Shown: one piece after another, positions 50,726 through 58,035 of the stretch | Position numbering within the stretch: position 1 is the first letter of the stretch | Layout of the letters: the number at the start of each line of letters is the position of its first letter | Assembly: GCA_934654585.1 (NCBI GenBank) | Contig: CAKUGF010000010.1 | Span: 4,685-68,684 of the forward strand | Direction: 5' to 3' | Length of the DNA: 64,000 bases | Source of the DNA: an uncultured Collinsella sp. | GTDB lineage: Bacteria > Actinomycetota > Coriobacteriia > Coriobacteriales > Coriobacteriaceae | Notes under the pieces: generated by a model | Seen by the model: the letters and a program-made list of their open reading frames with translations, nothing else | Database searches by the model: none | Told to the model about the DNA's origin: nothing | Program-made: the position numbers and the translations under genes

Positions 50726-51358
50726 CTATGCCGTGAGCGGCGCCGCTTCAGCGCCCATGCGGCTCTTATTGCCTCGATCTTTCCAGAAGGGCGAAACGGC
50801 TTTCTTCGCCCAAAGGGCAGAGAGGCGCGCGATCTGCCTGGACGCCGTCCAGGCGCCGGCTCCCGTGAGGAGCGCCACACCGATGGAAGCGAATCCCATT
50901 CCCATCGAGGCCAAAACGTACGGAACATGCCCGATAATGATGCCGTCCACGGCGAACAGGAGCCCTACCAGGCCCGCGCCCCCGAATGCCGCGGCCACGA
51001 TCCACACGCAGAGCGCAAGAACCCAAATACAGATGTAGACTGCAGCGGCAACGGCGACGAACGCGAGCAGCAGCGGAATCCATACCGGAGAGCCCACGAT
51101 GGCGAGCGCCCATAGAAGTGCCGTGCTCTTGCGCTTGGTCCTCGCGATCGCGCGCGGCACGGCGGGCAGTTCGTCGAGCGTTGCCTCGGCGACCTCACCG
51201 GGCGTGCCCATGGCGGCCACAGCCTCGGCCTCCGTCATGCCGTCCTCCATACGGTCGGCGATGGCCTCCGCGTAGAACTCCTGCGTTTCCTTTACCTGAT
51301 CTGCCGGCAGGCAGGCCAGAAGCTCGCCCAGCCGGTTCAAGAACTCATCGCGCGTCAT
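50726..51358 (-). CDS. DUF1700 (HAAS) family membrane protein
   Basis: 210-aa protein. Residues 1-65 are the HAAS/DUF1700 helical domain (MTRDEFLNRLGELLACLP and ETQEFYAEAIADRMEDGM, AMGTPGEVA). The remainder holds three to four hydrophobic segments. The family is nearly always encoded after a PadR regulator and is presumed to be its partner in membrane sensing. Its start overlaps the PadR gene by 14 bp. Confidence 0.88.
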   Translation of the reverse strand: MTRDEFLNRLGELLACLPADQVKETQEFYAEAIADRMEDGMTEAEAVAAMGTPGEVAEATLDELPAVPRAIARTKRKSTALLWALAIVGSPVWIPLLLAFVAVAAAVYICIWVLALCVWIVAAAFGGAGLVGLLFAVDGIIIGHVPYVLASMGMGFASIGVALLTGAGAWTASRQIARLSALWAKKAVSPFWKDRGNKSRMGAEAAPLTA

Positions 51359-51665
51359 GGTGCGCCCCCTCCACGTAACGGTAGATCTCCTGCACGGATG
51401 GCCATTCGGCGAGGAACTCGGCGATACGCTCGCGCCCGGCGTCCGTGATGCGGTAGTACCTCCGCAGCCGCCCGTTGTGCTCGGCGGAGCGCGCGGTGAT
51501 GCAGCCCGCCTTCTCCAGGCGCTTGAGCAACGGATAGAGCGTGGATTCCGTGAGCCCCATACTCGCGGGCACGTCCTTCACGATCTGATAGCCGTAGGAT
51601 TCCTCGCCCGAGACGGCCGCAAGCACGCAGGCCTCGAGGAAGCCTCGCTTCATCTGTGCCTCCAT
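51345..51665 (-). CDS. PadR-family transcriptional regulator
   Basis: 106-aa winged-helix regulator: MKRGFLEACVLAAV, SYGYQIVKDV, LTESTLYPLLKRLEKAG and the wing YYRITDAGRERI. PadR proteins commonly repress their own operon until a stress ligand binds. Start taken at ATG 51665, with AAAGGAGGTG upstream; the longer frame to 51731 would run through the promoter. It is the first gene of padR-DUF1700-small membrane protein, expressed from the promoter at 51703-51731. Confidence 0.9.
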   Translation of the reverse strand: MEAQMKRGFLEACVLAAVSGEESYGYQIVKDVPASMGLTESTLYPLLKRLEKAGCITARSAEHNGRLRRYYRITDAGRERIAEFLAEWPSVQEIYRYVEGAHHDAR

Positions 51666-51702
51666 CCGCACACCTCCTTTCGTAGTATACTGTGTAACAC
51701 CT

Positions 51703-51731
51703 ACTATATGACACATAGTATATGATGTCAA
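51703..51731 (-). promoter_or_regulatory. padR promoter with overlapping palindromic operator
   Basis: On the minus strand, TTGACA (51731-51726) is 17 bp from TATAGT (51708-51703), a near-consensus housekeeping promoter. The inverted repeat TACTAT-N7-ATAGTA overlaps the -10 and spacer, where a PadR dimer would block RNA polymerase. A leader of about 30 nt leads to the padR start. Confidence 0.75.
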
Positions 51732-51756
51732 CAGTTGTCGTATAGGGAGTCCGGTC

Positions 51757-51853
51757 TGCCTGTCCCCTGCGGGTACTCATTGGGGACGTACTTAAATGAG
51801 TACCCATCGCTCAAGGTGGCACCTGGGGACGTTCCTTATGTGCCGGCACTTTG
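51757..51853. repeat. Cluster of GGGGAC-loop hairpins upstream of cutC
   Basis: TGCCTGTCCCC (51757-51768 region) is the reverse complement of the loop motif at 582. It is followed by an 11-bp perfect hairpin (51771-51781 with 51795-51805) whose loop begins GGGGACG, and then by a further imperfect stem around a TGGGGACGTT loop (51818-51845). It occupies much of the 284-bp gap between padR and cutC. Confidence 0.6.
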
Positions 51854-51949
51854 GGACACTCCTTGTCAAGGTTTTGCTCCATCGTGCGGGTTGCTATTTA
51901 ACGTGCGACAATGCCGTGTGGAAATCGAAATGTCTTCTGGGGGCTATCT

Positions 51950-52627
51950 ATGCTATACGAATTTTGCGCCGAGAACTTTGAGCGGGTACCGGTGGCCATC
52001 AAGGCCGGTGCGGGGCGCATTGAGCTGTGTGACAACCTCGCCGTCGGTGGCACCACGCCTTCCGCCGGCGTTATTAGCGCTGCAGTCAGCTACGCTCACG
52101 AGCATGACGCGCGAGTGATGTGCATGGTTCGCCCGCGTGGTGGCGACTTTCACTACAACCAGGACGAGCTGCGCATGATGGAGATGGACCTGGGCCTTGC
52201 CGTGAGTGCGGGCGTTGACGGCTTGGTCTTTGGATGCTGCAAGCCCTGTGCCGGCGGCTGGGCGCTCGACGAACTCACGCTCGGCGCCCTCGTGATGGCT
52301 GCGGGCTGCGCGACCGAGGAGTGCAAACGCGGACCCATCGACATGACCTTCCACATGGCCTTTGACCAGCTCTCACCCGAGGCTCAACTCGACGCCATCG
52401 ACACGCTTGCCGATTGCGGCATCACGCGCATCCTGACGCACGGTGGTGCGGCCGGAACTCCGATTGAGGACAACCTGGATCATCTGGCGCGTCTTATCGA
52501 GTACGCGGGTGACCGCCTAATCATCCTTCCCGGCGGCGGCATTACCACGGCAAATCGCGACGCTGTTGAGGCGGCGCTAGGCGTCTCCGAGCTCCATGGC
52601 ACCAAGATCGTGCCGCTGGAGGTATAG
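51950..52627 (+). CDS. cutC: CutC family protein
   Basis: 225-aa TIM-barrel protein of the CutC family. It begins with YEFCAENFERVPVAIKAGAGRIELCDNLAVGG and contains MVRPRGGDF, TFHMAFD, RILTHGGAA and ILPGGGI. CutC was once tied to copper tolerance, but its enzymatic role is still debated. Start placed at ATG 51950, 9 nt after GGGGG. The next gene starts 3 bp after its stop, so they form an operon. Confidence 0.88.
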   Translation: MLYEFCAENFERVPVAIKAGAGRIELCDNLAVGGTTPSAGVISAAVSYAHEHDARVMCMVRPRGGDFHYNQDELRMMEMDLGLAVSAGVDGLVFGCCKPCAGGWALDELTLGALVMAAGCATEECKRGPIDMTFHMAFDQLSPEAQLDAIDTLADCGITRILTHGGAAGTPIEDNLDHLARLIEYAGDRLIILPGGGITTANRDAVEAALGVSELHGTKIVPLEV

Positions 52628-52630
52628 CCC

Positions 52631-53431
52631 GTGGCACTGGTATTCGATGTTCAGCAGGCGAGCGGCAAGCCCGACGACAACCGCCGCCCCGGCACCGCGT
52701 GCCCCTTTTGCGACACGGAGGGGCTCGTCAACATCATCCAGCGCGATGGTGACTGCATCTGGCTCGAGAATAAGTTCAAGACCTTGCGTGCTACCCGTCA
52801 AACCGTGTTGATCGAATCGGCCGATCACGACGCCGACCTGGTGACCTATGAACCGGATGAGCTGCATCATGTGATGCGGTTTGCCCTGGGGTGTTGGCGG
52901 CAGATGATTGACTCCCAACAGTACCGCAGCGTGCTCATGTACAAGAACAAGGGTCCGCTTTCGGGCGGTAGTCTGGTTCATCCGCATATGCAGATTGTGG
53001 GCCTGGAGCAGGAAGACGGCTATGCGGCGCTGACCCCCGCCAACTTCGAAGGCATCGATGTTTGGCAGTGGGGAAGGGTTGCGGTCAACATCTCAACCGA
53101 GCCGATCATGGGGTTCTTTGAGGTCAACGTTTCGGTCCCGCAGGGAATTGCTGCCAGCGATGACGCGCACGACCAAGTCGAGGCCAATCTATTTGCCGAT
53201 GCGATTCAGATTGCCCTGCGCTATATCCTGCACGAGCATCACGGCGGTCGCGCGGAGTCGTACAACCTGTTCTTCTATCACATGGGCGGCCGGACCATTG
53301 CCAAGGCACTTCCGCGTTGGGTGGTTTCGCCCTACTTTGTGGGCTATCGCCTGGCCCAGGTCAATGCCGAGACTACGCTCGATATCGATGCGGAGCGCTT
53401 GCGTGCACATCTGGAAGCGCTCGTATCGTAA
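52631..53431 (+). CDS. DUF4931 GalT/HIT-like protein
   Basis: 266-aa protein annotated in this family as DUF4931, related to galactose-1-phosphate uridylyltransferases. A CPFC motif sits at residues 24-27, as in the zinc site of GalT. GSLVHPHMQIVG (about residues 115-126) has the HPHxQ arrangement whose second His is the nucleotidylated residue in the HIT superfamily. It may transfer or hydrolyse nucleotidyl groups; the substrate is unknown. GTG start with GGAGG upstream, coupled to cutC. Confidence 0.78.
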   Translation: MALVFDVQQASGKPDDNRRPGTACPFCDTEGLVNIIQRDGDCIWLENKFKTLRATRQTVLIESADHDADLVTYEPDELHHVMRFALGCWRQMIDSQQYRSVLMYKNKGPLSGGSLVHPHMQIVGLEQEDGYAALTPANFEGIDVWQWGRVAVNISTEPIMGFFEVNVSVPQGIAASDDAHDQVEANLFADAIQIALRYILHEHHGGRAESYNLFFYHMGGRTIAKALPRWVVSPYFVGYRLAQVNAETTLDIDAERLRAHLEALVS

Positions 53432-53458
53432 AGTGAGCACCCGGCCAGTGCGAACGGC

Positions 53459-54457
53459 CTAGCGCGGCATGGCATCGCGGCCGGCCTCGACGCGCTTGCG
53501 CTGGGTAGCGCGCTCCTCGCCAGTCAGGCGCTCAAAGAGGTGCCCGATAAGCGAGGCCAACACCTGCTGAAACAGCGTGCCGCACATGACGGGGAATACC
53601 ACTTCGCCCGGAAAATACTGTGTGGCGATGACGGCACCCGAAGAGATATTGCGCATACCGCAGGTAAAGCACATGGTGGTCGTCTCGCTATACGGCAGGT
53701 GCAGCGCGCGGGCGACCAAGATGCCGATGACAAAACCGCTGATGGCAAACACCAGAATAAAGAGGGCGACTTCCAGGTGCTCGGCGTTCATATGCAGCAC
53801 GTACTCGCTCATGGCGGTGGAGTTTGACGCGATGACGCCCATCATCATGAACTTGCAGGCGGGCGAGAGCGCGGGGGAGAGCTTCTCGTGCCCCCAGCCG
53901 CGCGTGAACTCATTAATCACAATGCCGAGCACGGCGGGGATGGCAATCATAAAGGCCATGTTCTGCATCATGCTCGGTACGTCGATCGAGACGGTGGCGC
54001 CCAGCAGGAGCTTAAGCGTGAGCGGAATCGTGACGGGCGAGATGACCGAGGACGTTAGGATAATGGTTAGCGCAAGCGGGCCGTTGCCGCCGAACATGCT
54101 GATCCACATAAAGGCGGTGACTGCCACGGGTACGCTGTACTCGAGCACGATGCCGCAGACAAGGTTGGGGTTGGAGCCAAAGAATAACGATCCCATGGCA
54201 TAGGCTGCGATAGGGATAAGCACCGCCGAGACGAGCAGCGCCAAGATTAGGTGCAGCGGACGACGGAATACCTCGGCCACCTGATGAAAGGTGTTGCTGA
54301 GCGCGCCCTGAAACGTCATGAAGGCAAACAGGGTGGGGACGATAGGCTTGAGCACGCCGATCTGCTGGGGAAAGAGCACGCCGAGCGCCACGCAAATCGG
54401 AACGATGATTTGCATGTGCCCCGCGAGGAATTTTCCCAGTCCAACCCATTGCTTCAT
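53459..54457 (-). CDS. Bile acid:sodium symporter (BASS) family transporter
   Basis: 332-aa membrane protein with nine to ten hydrophobic segments and the BASS pattern. It includes PTLFAFMTFQGAL, the GIVLEYSVPVAVTAFMWI stretch and, late, FTCGMRNISSGAVIATQYF, which resembles the cation-site region of the family. Substrates of BASS proteins range from bile acids to pantoate, pyruvate and other organic anions, so a gut-bile role should not be assumed. Start is ATG 54457 (AAGGA upstream). A longer frame to 54676 has no ribosome site and would cover the recJ promoter. Confidence 0.82.
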   Translation of the reverse strand: MKQWVGLGKFLAGHMQIIVPICVALGVLFPQQIGVLKPIVPTLFAFMTFQGALSNTFHQVAEVFRRPLHLILALLVSAVLIPIAAYAMGSLFFGSNPNLVCGIVLEYSVPVAVTAFMWISMFGGNGPLALTIILTSSVISPVTIPLTLKLLLGATVSIDVPSMMQNMAFMIAIPAVLGIVINEFTRGWGHEKLSPALSPACKFMMMGVIASNSTAMSEYVLHMNAEHLEVALFILVFAISGFVIGILVARALHLPYSETTTMCFTCGMRNISSGAVIATQYFPGEVVFPVMCGTLFQQVLASLIGHLFERLTGEERATQRKRVEAGRDAMPR

Positions 54458-54618
54458 ATGTCCTTGTGACTCCCTTTGCTCGCGAATCCGTTTGAATGGA
54501 TATGCTAGACGCTCACATGCGTCCGTGCGGCAGAAACGCCTAATTATTTCGAGGGCATTACCGTTATCGTTTGCCGAAACCGCGGCGCACCGTGACGTTT
54601 TGCGTCCGCACTGCACGG

Positions 54619-54624
54619 TATAAT
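54619..54624 (+). promoter_or_regulatory. Candidate -10 element for recJ
   Basis: A perfect TATAAT sits 57 bp before the short upstream reading frame. No good -35 hexamer lies 16-18 bp upstream (CGTTTT only), so the assignment is tentative. Confidence 0.4.
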
Positions 54625-54680
54625 AAATCCGTTCAACAGATCTGCCTGCCGAAGCGGGCATACACAGAGGACTCATTGCT

Positions 54681-54746
54681 ATGAACCGTGAGAGGTATCG
54701 CGGCGACCTGCCCCTATCGGGGGTGGGCGCCTATGTCATCGCTTAA
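54681..54746 (+). CDS. 21-codon upstream reading frame overlapping recJ start
   Basis: ATG at 54681 has AGAGGA 8 nt upstream and opens a 21-residue frame (MNRERYRGDLPLSGVGAYVI, then A and a stop). It overlaps the recJ ATG at 54733 by 14 bp in a different frame. The arrangement would couple translation of the fusion gene to this leader peptide. The better ribosome site is in front of the leader rather than recJ. Confidence 0.45.
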   Translation: MNRERYRGDLPLSGVGAYVIA

Positions 54747-57700
54747 GACGACGCATCGCTGGGCGGTCGCTCAGCAAAATCCCGAGCTCGAAAAGGAGCT
54801 TTCGGCCGGCCTGGGCATACCCGGGCTGGTGGCGCGCATTATGGTTGCGCATGGCATTGGCTCCATCGAGGAGGGCCAGCTGTTTTTGACGCCTTCGCTC
54901 GATCGCGACTGGGCGGACCCGCTCATTATCCCGGGTATGTCGGTCGTTGCCGACCGCATCGAGCACGCCATTCGCAACCACGAGCGCATTGCCGTCTTTG
55001 GTGATTTTGACGTTGACGGCATCACGTCGACCTGTCTGTTAACCGAGGCGCTGCGCACGTTTGGCGCCGATGTCACGCCGTTTATTCCACATCGCTTTGA
55101 CGAGGGCTATGGCCTGTCTCGCGCGGCGCTCGACCGCGTTAATGAGCTTGCTCATCCTCAGCTGATCGTGACCGTCGATAACGGCATCGCCGCCAAGGAA
55201 GAGGTTTCCTATCTCGAGAACCTGGGGATCGATTTGGTGGTCACGGACCATCACGAGCCGTCCGACCAGGTGCCGCAGGGCGTGCCCCTGACCGACCCCA
55301 AGCTCGAGGATGAGGGTCCCTCGCGTGAGCTTGCCGGTGCCGGCGTGGCGCTCAAGCTGGTGCAGGTCCTGGGCGAGCGCCTGGGCAAACCGTCGTATTG
55401 GCGTTCGCTGATCGAGGTCGCGGCGCTGGGCACGGTTTCCGACATGATGCCGCTCACGCCCGAGAACCGCGCGCTGGTTGCCGAGGGCATTCAGCAGATG
55501 CGCGTGACCGCTCGTCCCGGCTATATCGCGCTGGCTGCGCTCGCCAAGGCCGACCTTTCCAGCATTACAGCCGATGGCCTGTCGTTTTCGCTCATTCCCC
55601 GCCTGAACGCCGCCGGCCGCATGGCCGATCCCAAGCTGGCGCTCGACCTGCTGCTTGCCCGCGATCCCATCGAGGCAAGTGCGCTGGCGGCCGAGCTCGA
55701 GGAGATTAACCGCCAGCGCCGCGAGATCGAGGCGGAGCTTACGCGCGATGCCATGGCAAGGGTCGAGGAGACCTATGATGGCGGGCGCGCAATCGTCGTG
55801 GGCGGCGAGGGCTGGCACGAGGGTGTCAAGGGCATCGTGGCAAGCCGCCTGACCAACCGTTATCACGTGCCGGCGCTGCTCTTCTCGATCGAGGACGGCA
55901 TTGCGCGCGGTTCGGGTCGCTCGGTGGGCAAGGTCAACCTGTTCGACGCCGTCGAGCGCTGCTCCGACCTGCTGATTCGTCGCGGCGGGCATGCGGGCGC
56001 CGTGGGCGTGACCATCGAGGCATCCAAGCTCGACGAGTTCCGCCGCCGCCTTTCCGCCGTGCTATCGGAGCTTCCTGCCGAGGACTTTGAGGACACCGAC
56101 GAGGTCGCCGCCACGGTCGACCTTTCCGAGCTGAATATCGAGACCATCGAGCAGATCTCCCGTCTTGAGCCGTTTGGTCAGGGTAACAAGGTGCCGCTGC
56201 TGGCTGCTGAGGGCGTGACAATGTGCGACCGCGCCGTGGTGGGCAAAACCGGCGAGCACATGCGCTTCGTGGCGACGGATGGTGCCGCGAGCGTGCCGGC
56301 CATCATGTTCCGCGTACCGCAGATTGATAAGCTCATCAATTGCGACAGTGCCGTTGACTTGGTGTTCGAGGCCGTGGCCGAGCATTGGCAGGGGCGTGTG
56401 AAGCCCAAGCTCATGATCAAGGATGTCCTGGTCCGCGATACCACAGCACCCAGCGTTGACGATCCGGCATGCGAGCTTCGCCGTGGCGTGCAGCCGGCAG
56501 ATTCCAGCCTGCGCCTGGAGTCGCGTAAGCGCGAGACGCTCGCCCAACTTTCCTATACCGAGCTCACGCGCTCGCTTATCCATAGCTTTATCGGCTCGAA
56601 CCAGCCGCACCGCGCACAGGTCGAGGCGCTCGATGCCCTGGCCGATCATCAGAGTGTCTTGGCCGTTATGGGAACGGGGCGTGGCAAGTCGCTCATCTTC
56701 CATGTGCACGCCGCGCGCGAGGCGGTCCTTCGCGGGCGTGCGAGCATCTTTGTCTATCCGCTGCGCGCGCTCGTCGCCGACCAGGCCTATCACCTTTCGT
56801 CGACGATGGCCGCGCTCGGCATTGGCGTTGGCGTGCTGACCGGCGAGACTGTGGAGGCCGCGCGCGATGACGTGTTCGCCGGCCTTGCCTCGGGTCGCAC
56901 CGGCATCGTGCTCACGACTCCCGAGTTCCTGTCTATTCACCGCGACCACTTTGCGCGCTCGGGGCGCATCGGCTTTGTCGTTATCGATGAGGCGCACCAC
57001 GCCGGCCTTGCCAAGGGCGGCGATCGCAGCGCGTACCTCGATATGCCCGATATTCTCAAGGCCCTGGGCGATCAGGTCGTTATGGCGGCGACGGCAACCG
57101 CGACAGCTCCGGTCGTGGCAGAACTTGCCCGCGTGCTGCCGATTACCCGCACGGTGGTCGACGAGACGGTGCGTGAGAATTTGCAGCTCGAGGACGATCG
57201 CGATCTTGCGAGTCGCGAGAACCGACTGGTGTCCATTGTGGCGACGGGGGAGAAGACCGTCATCTACGTCAACTCGCGCGACCAGTCCGTGGCGCTTGCC
57301 AAGACGCTGCGCAAGCGGGTGCCCGATTGCGCGACCCGCATCGCGTTCTATAACGCGGGGCTTGCGCGCTCCGATCGTCGCCGTGTCGAGGAGGCCTTTA
57401 GAGACGGAAGTCTCAGTTGCATCGTTTCGACCTCTGCCTTTGGCGAAGGCGTCAACCTGCCCGATATCCGCCATGTCGTGCTGTACCACATGCCGTTTGG
57501 CGCTATTGAGTTCAACCAGATGAGCGGCCGCGCCGGTCGCGACGGGCAGCCCGCCGTGATTCACCTGCTCTATTCGTCGCGCGATGCCCGTATCAATGAG
57601 CGCCTGCTCGACTGCTATGCGCCCGAGCGCGACGAGCTTGTCACGCTCTACCGCGCGCTGCAGACTATGTGGCGCTCCAACCGCGGCAAGACCGGGGACG

Positions 57701-58020
57701 ACTCGTTTAGTGCGAGCGATATCGACATCGCGCAGATGTGCCTTGCCATCGATGCTCGCACGCCGGTTGACGAGCGCTCGGTGGAAAGTGGCCTGGGAAT
57801 CTTCGAAGAGCTTGGTTTCTGCCGCGTTTCGGGGTTTGACGACACACGCCGCATCGCGATGGCCGAAAACCCTGGCCGTGTGCAATTGAGCAGGTCAATC
57901 CGCTATTTGGAGGGCTTGCGCTCGCGCATGGAGTTCTCGGCTTTCCGGAGCTGGGCGCTCGATTCGTGCGCTTCTGATATGCTAGCCAAAGTTAACCGCC
58001 CGATCGTACCGCGGGCCTAG
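54733..58020 (+). CDS. recJ: RecJ exonuclease fused to RecQ-like helicase
   Basis: 1095-aa fusion. Residues 1 to about 590 are a RecJ single-strand exonuclease: DFDVDGITS (DHH motif I), VTVDNGI, VTDHHEPSD, GTVSDMMPL, IPRLNAAGRM, HEGVKGIVASRL and GGHAGAVG. The remaining half is a superfamily 2 helicase: MGTGRGKSLIFH Walker A, VIDEAHHAG, ATATATAPV, NAGLARSDRR and NQMSGRAGRDGQ motif VI. Standard RecJ is about 550-580 aa and normally works with a separate RecQ, so one chain here carries both unwinding and 5'-3' resection. Start at ATG 54733 (GGGGTGGG upstream); a GTG at 54688 is an alternative. rel follows 15 bp later. Confidence 0.88.
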   Translation: MSSLKTTHRWAVAQQNPELEKELSAGLGIPGLVARIMVAHGIGSIEEGQLFLTPSLDRDWADPLIIPGMSVVADRIEHAIRNHERIAVFGDFDVDGITSTCLLTEALRTFGADVTPFIPHRFDEGYGLSRAALDRVNELAHPQLIVTVDNGIAAKEEVSYLENLGIDLVVTDHHEPSDQVPQGVPLTDPKLEDEGPSRELAGAGVALKLVQVLGERLGKPSYWRSLIEVAALGTVSDMMPLTPENRALVAEGIQQMRVTARPGYIALAALAKADLSSITADGLSFSLIPRLNAAGRMADPKLALDLLLARDPIEASALAAELEEINRQRREIEAELTRDAMARVEETYDGGRAIVVGGEGWHEGVKGIVASRLTNRYHVPALLFSIEDGIARGSGRSVGKVNLFDAVERCSDLLIRRGGHAGAVGVTIEASKLDEFRRRLSAVLSELPAEDFEDTDEVAATVDLSELNIETIEQISRLEPFGQGNKVPLLAAEGVTMCDRAVVGKTGEHMRFVATDGAASVPAIMFRVPQIDKLINCDSAVDLVFEAVAEHWQGRVKPKLMIKDVLVRDTTAPSVDDPACELRRGVQPADSSLRLESRKRETLAQLSYTELTRSLIHSFIGSNQPHRAQVEALDALADHQSVLAVMGTGRGKSLIFHVHAAREAVLRGRASIFVYPLRALVADQAYHLSSTMAALGIGVGVLTGETVEAARDDVFAGLASGRTGIVLTTPEFLSIHRDHFARSGRIGFVVIDEAHHAGLAKGGDRSAYLDMPDILKALGDQVVMAATATATAPVVAELARVLPITRTVVDETVRENLQLEDDRDLASRENRLVSIVATGEKTVIYVNSRDQSVALAKTLRKRVPDCATRIAFYNAGLARSDRRRVEEAFRDGSLSCIVSTSAFGEGVNLPDIRHVVLYHMPFGAIEFNQMSGRAGRDGQPAVIHLLYSSRDARINERLLDCYAPERDELVTLYRALQTMWRSNRGKTGDDSFSASDIDIAQMCLAIDARTPVDERSVESGLGIFEELGFCRVSGFDDTRRIAMAENPGRVQLSRSIRYLEGLRSRMEFSAFRSWALDSCASDMLAKVNRPIVPRA

Positions 58021-58035
58021 GGGAAGGGGACCTCG

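Noticed and set aside
56062..57885. A 607-codon minus-strand frame over the recJ fusion
   Set aside because: It is antisense to a fully motif-supported helicase and has no own start signal.
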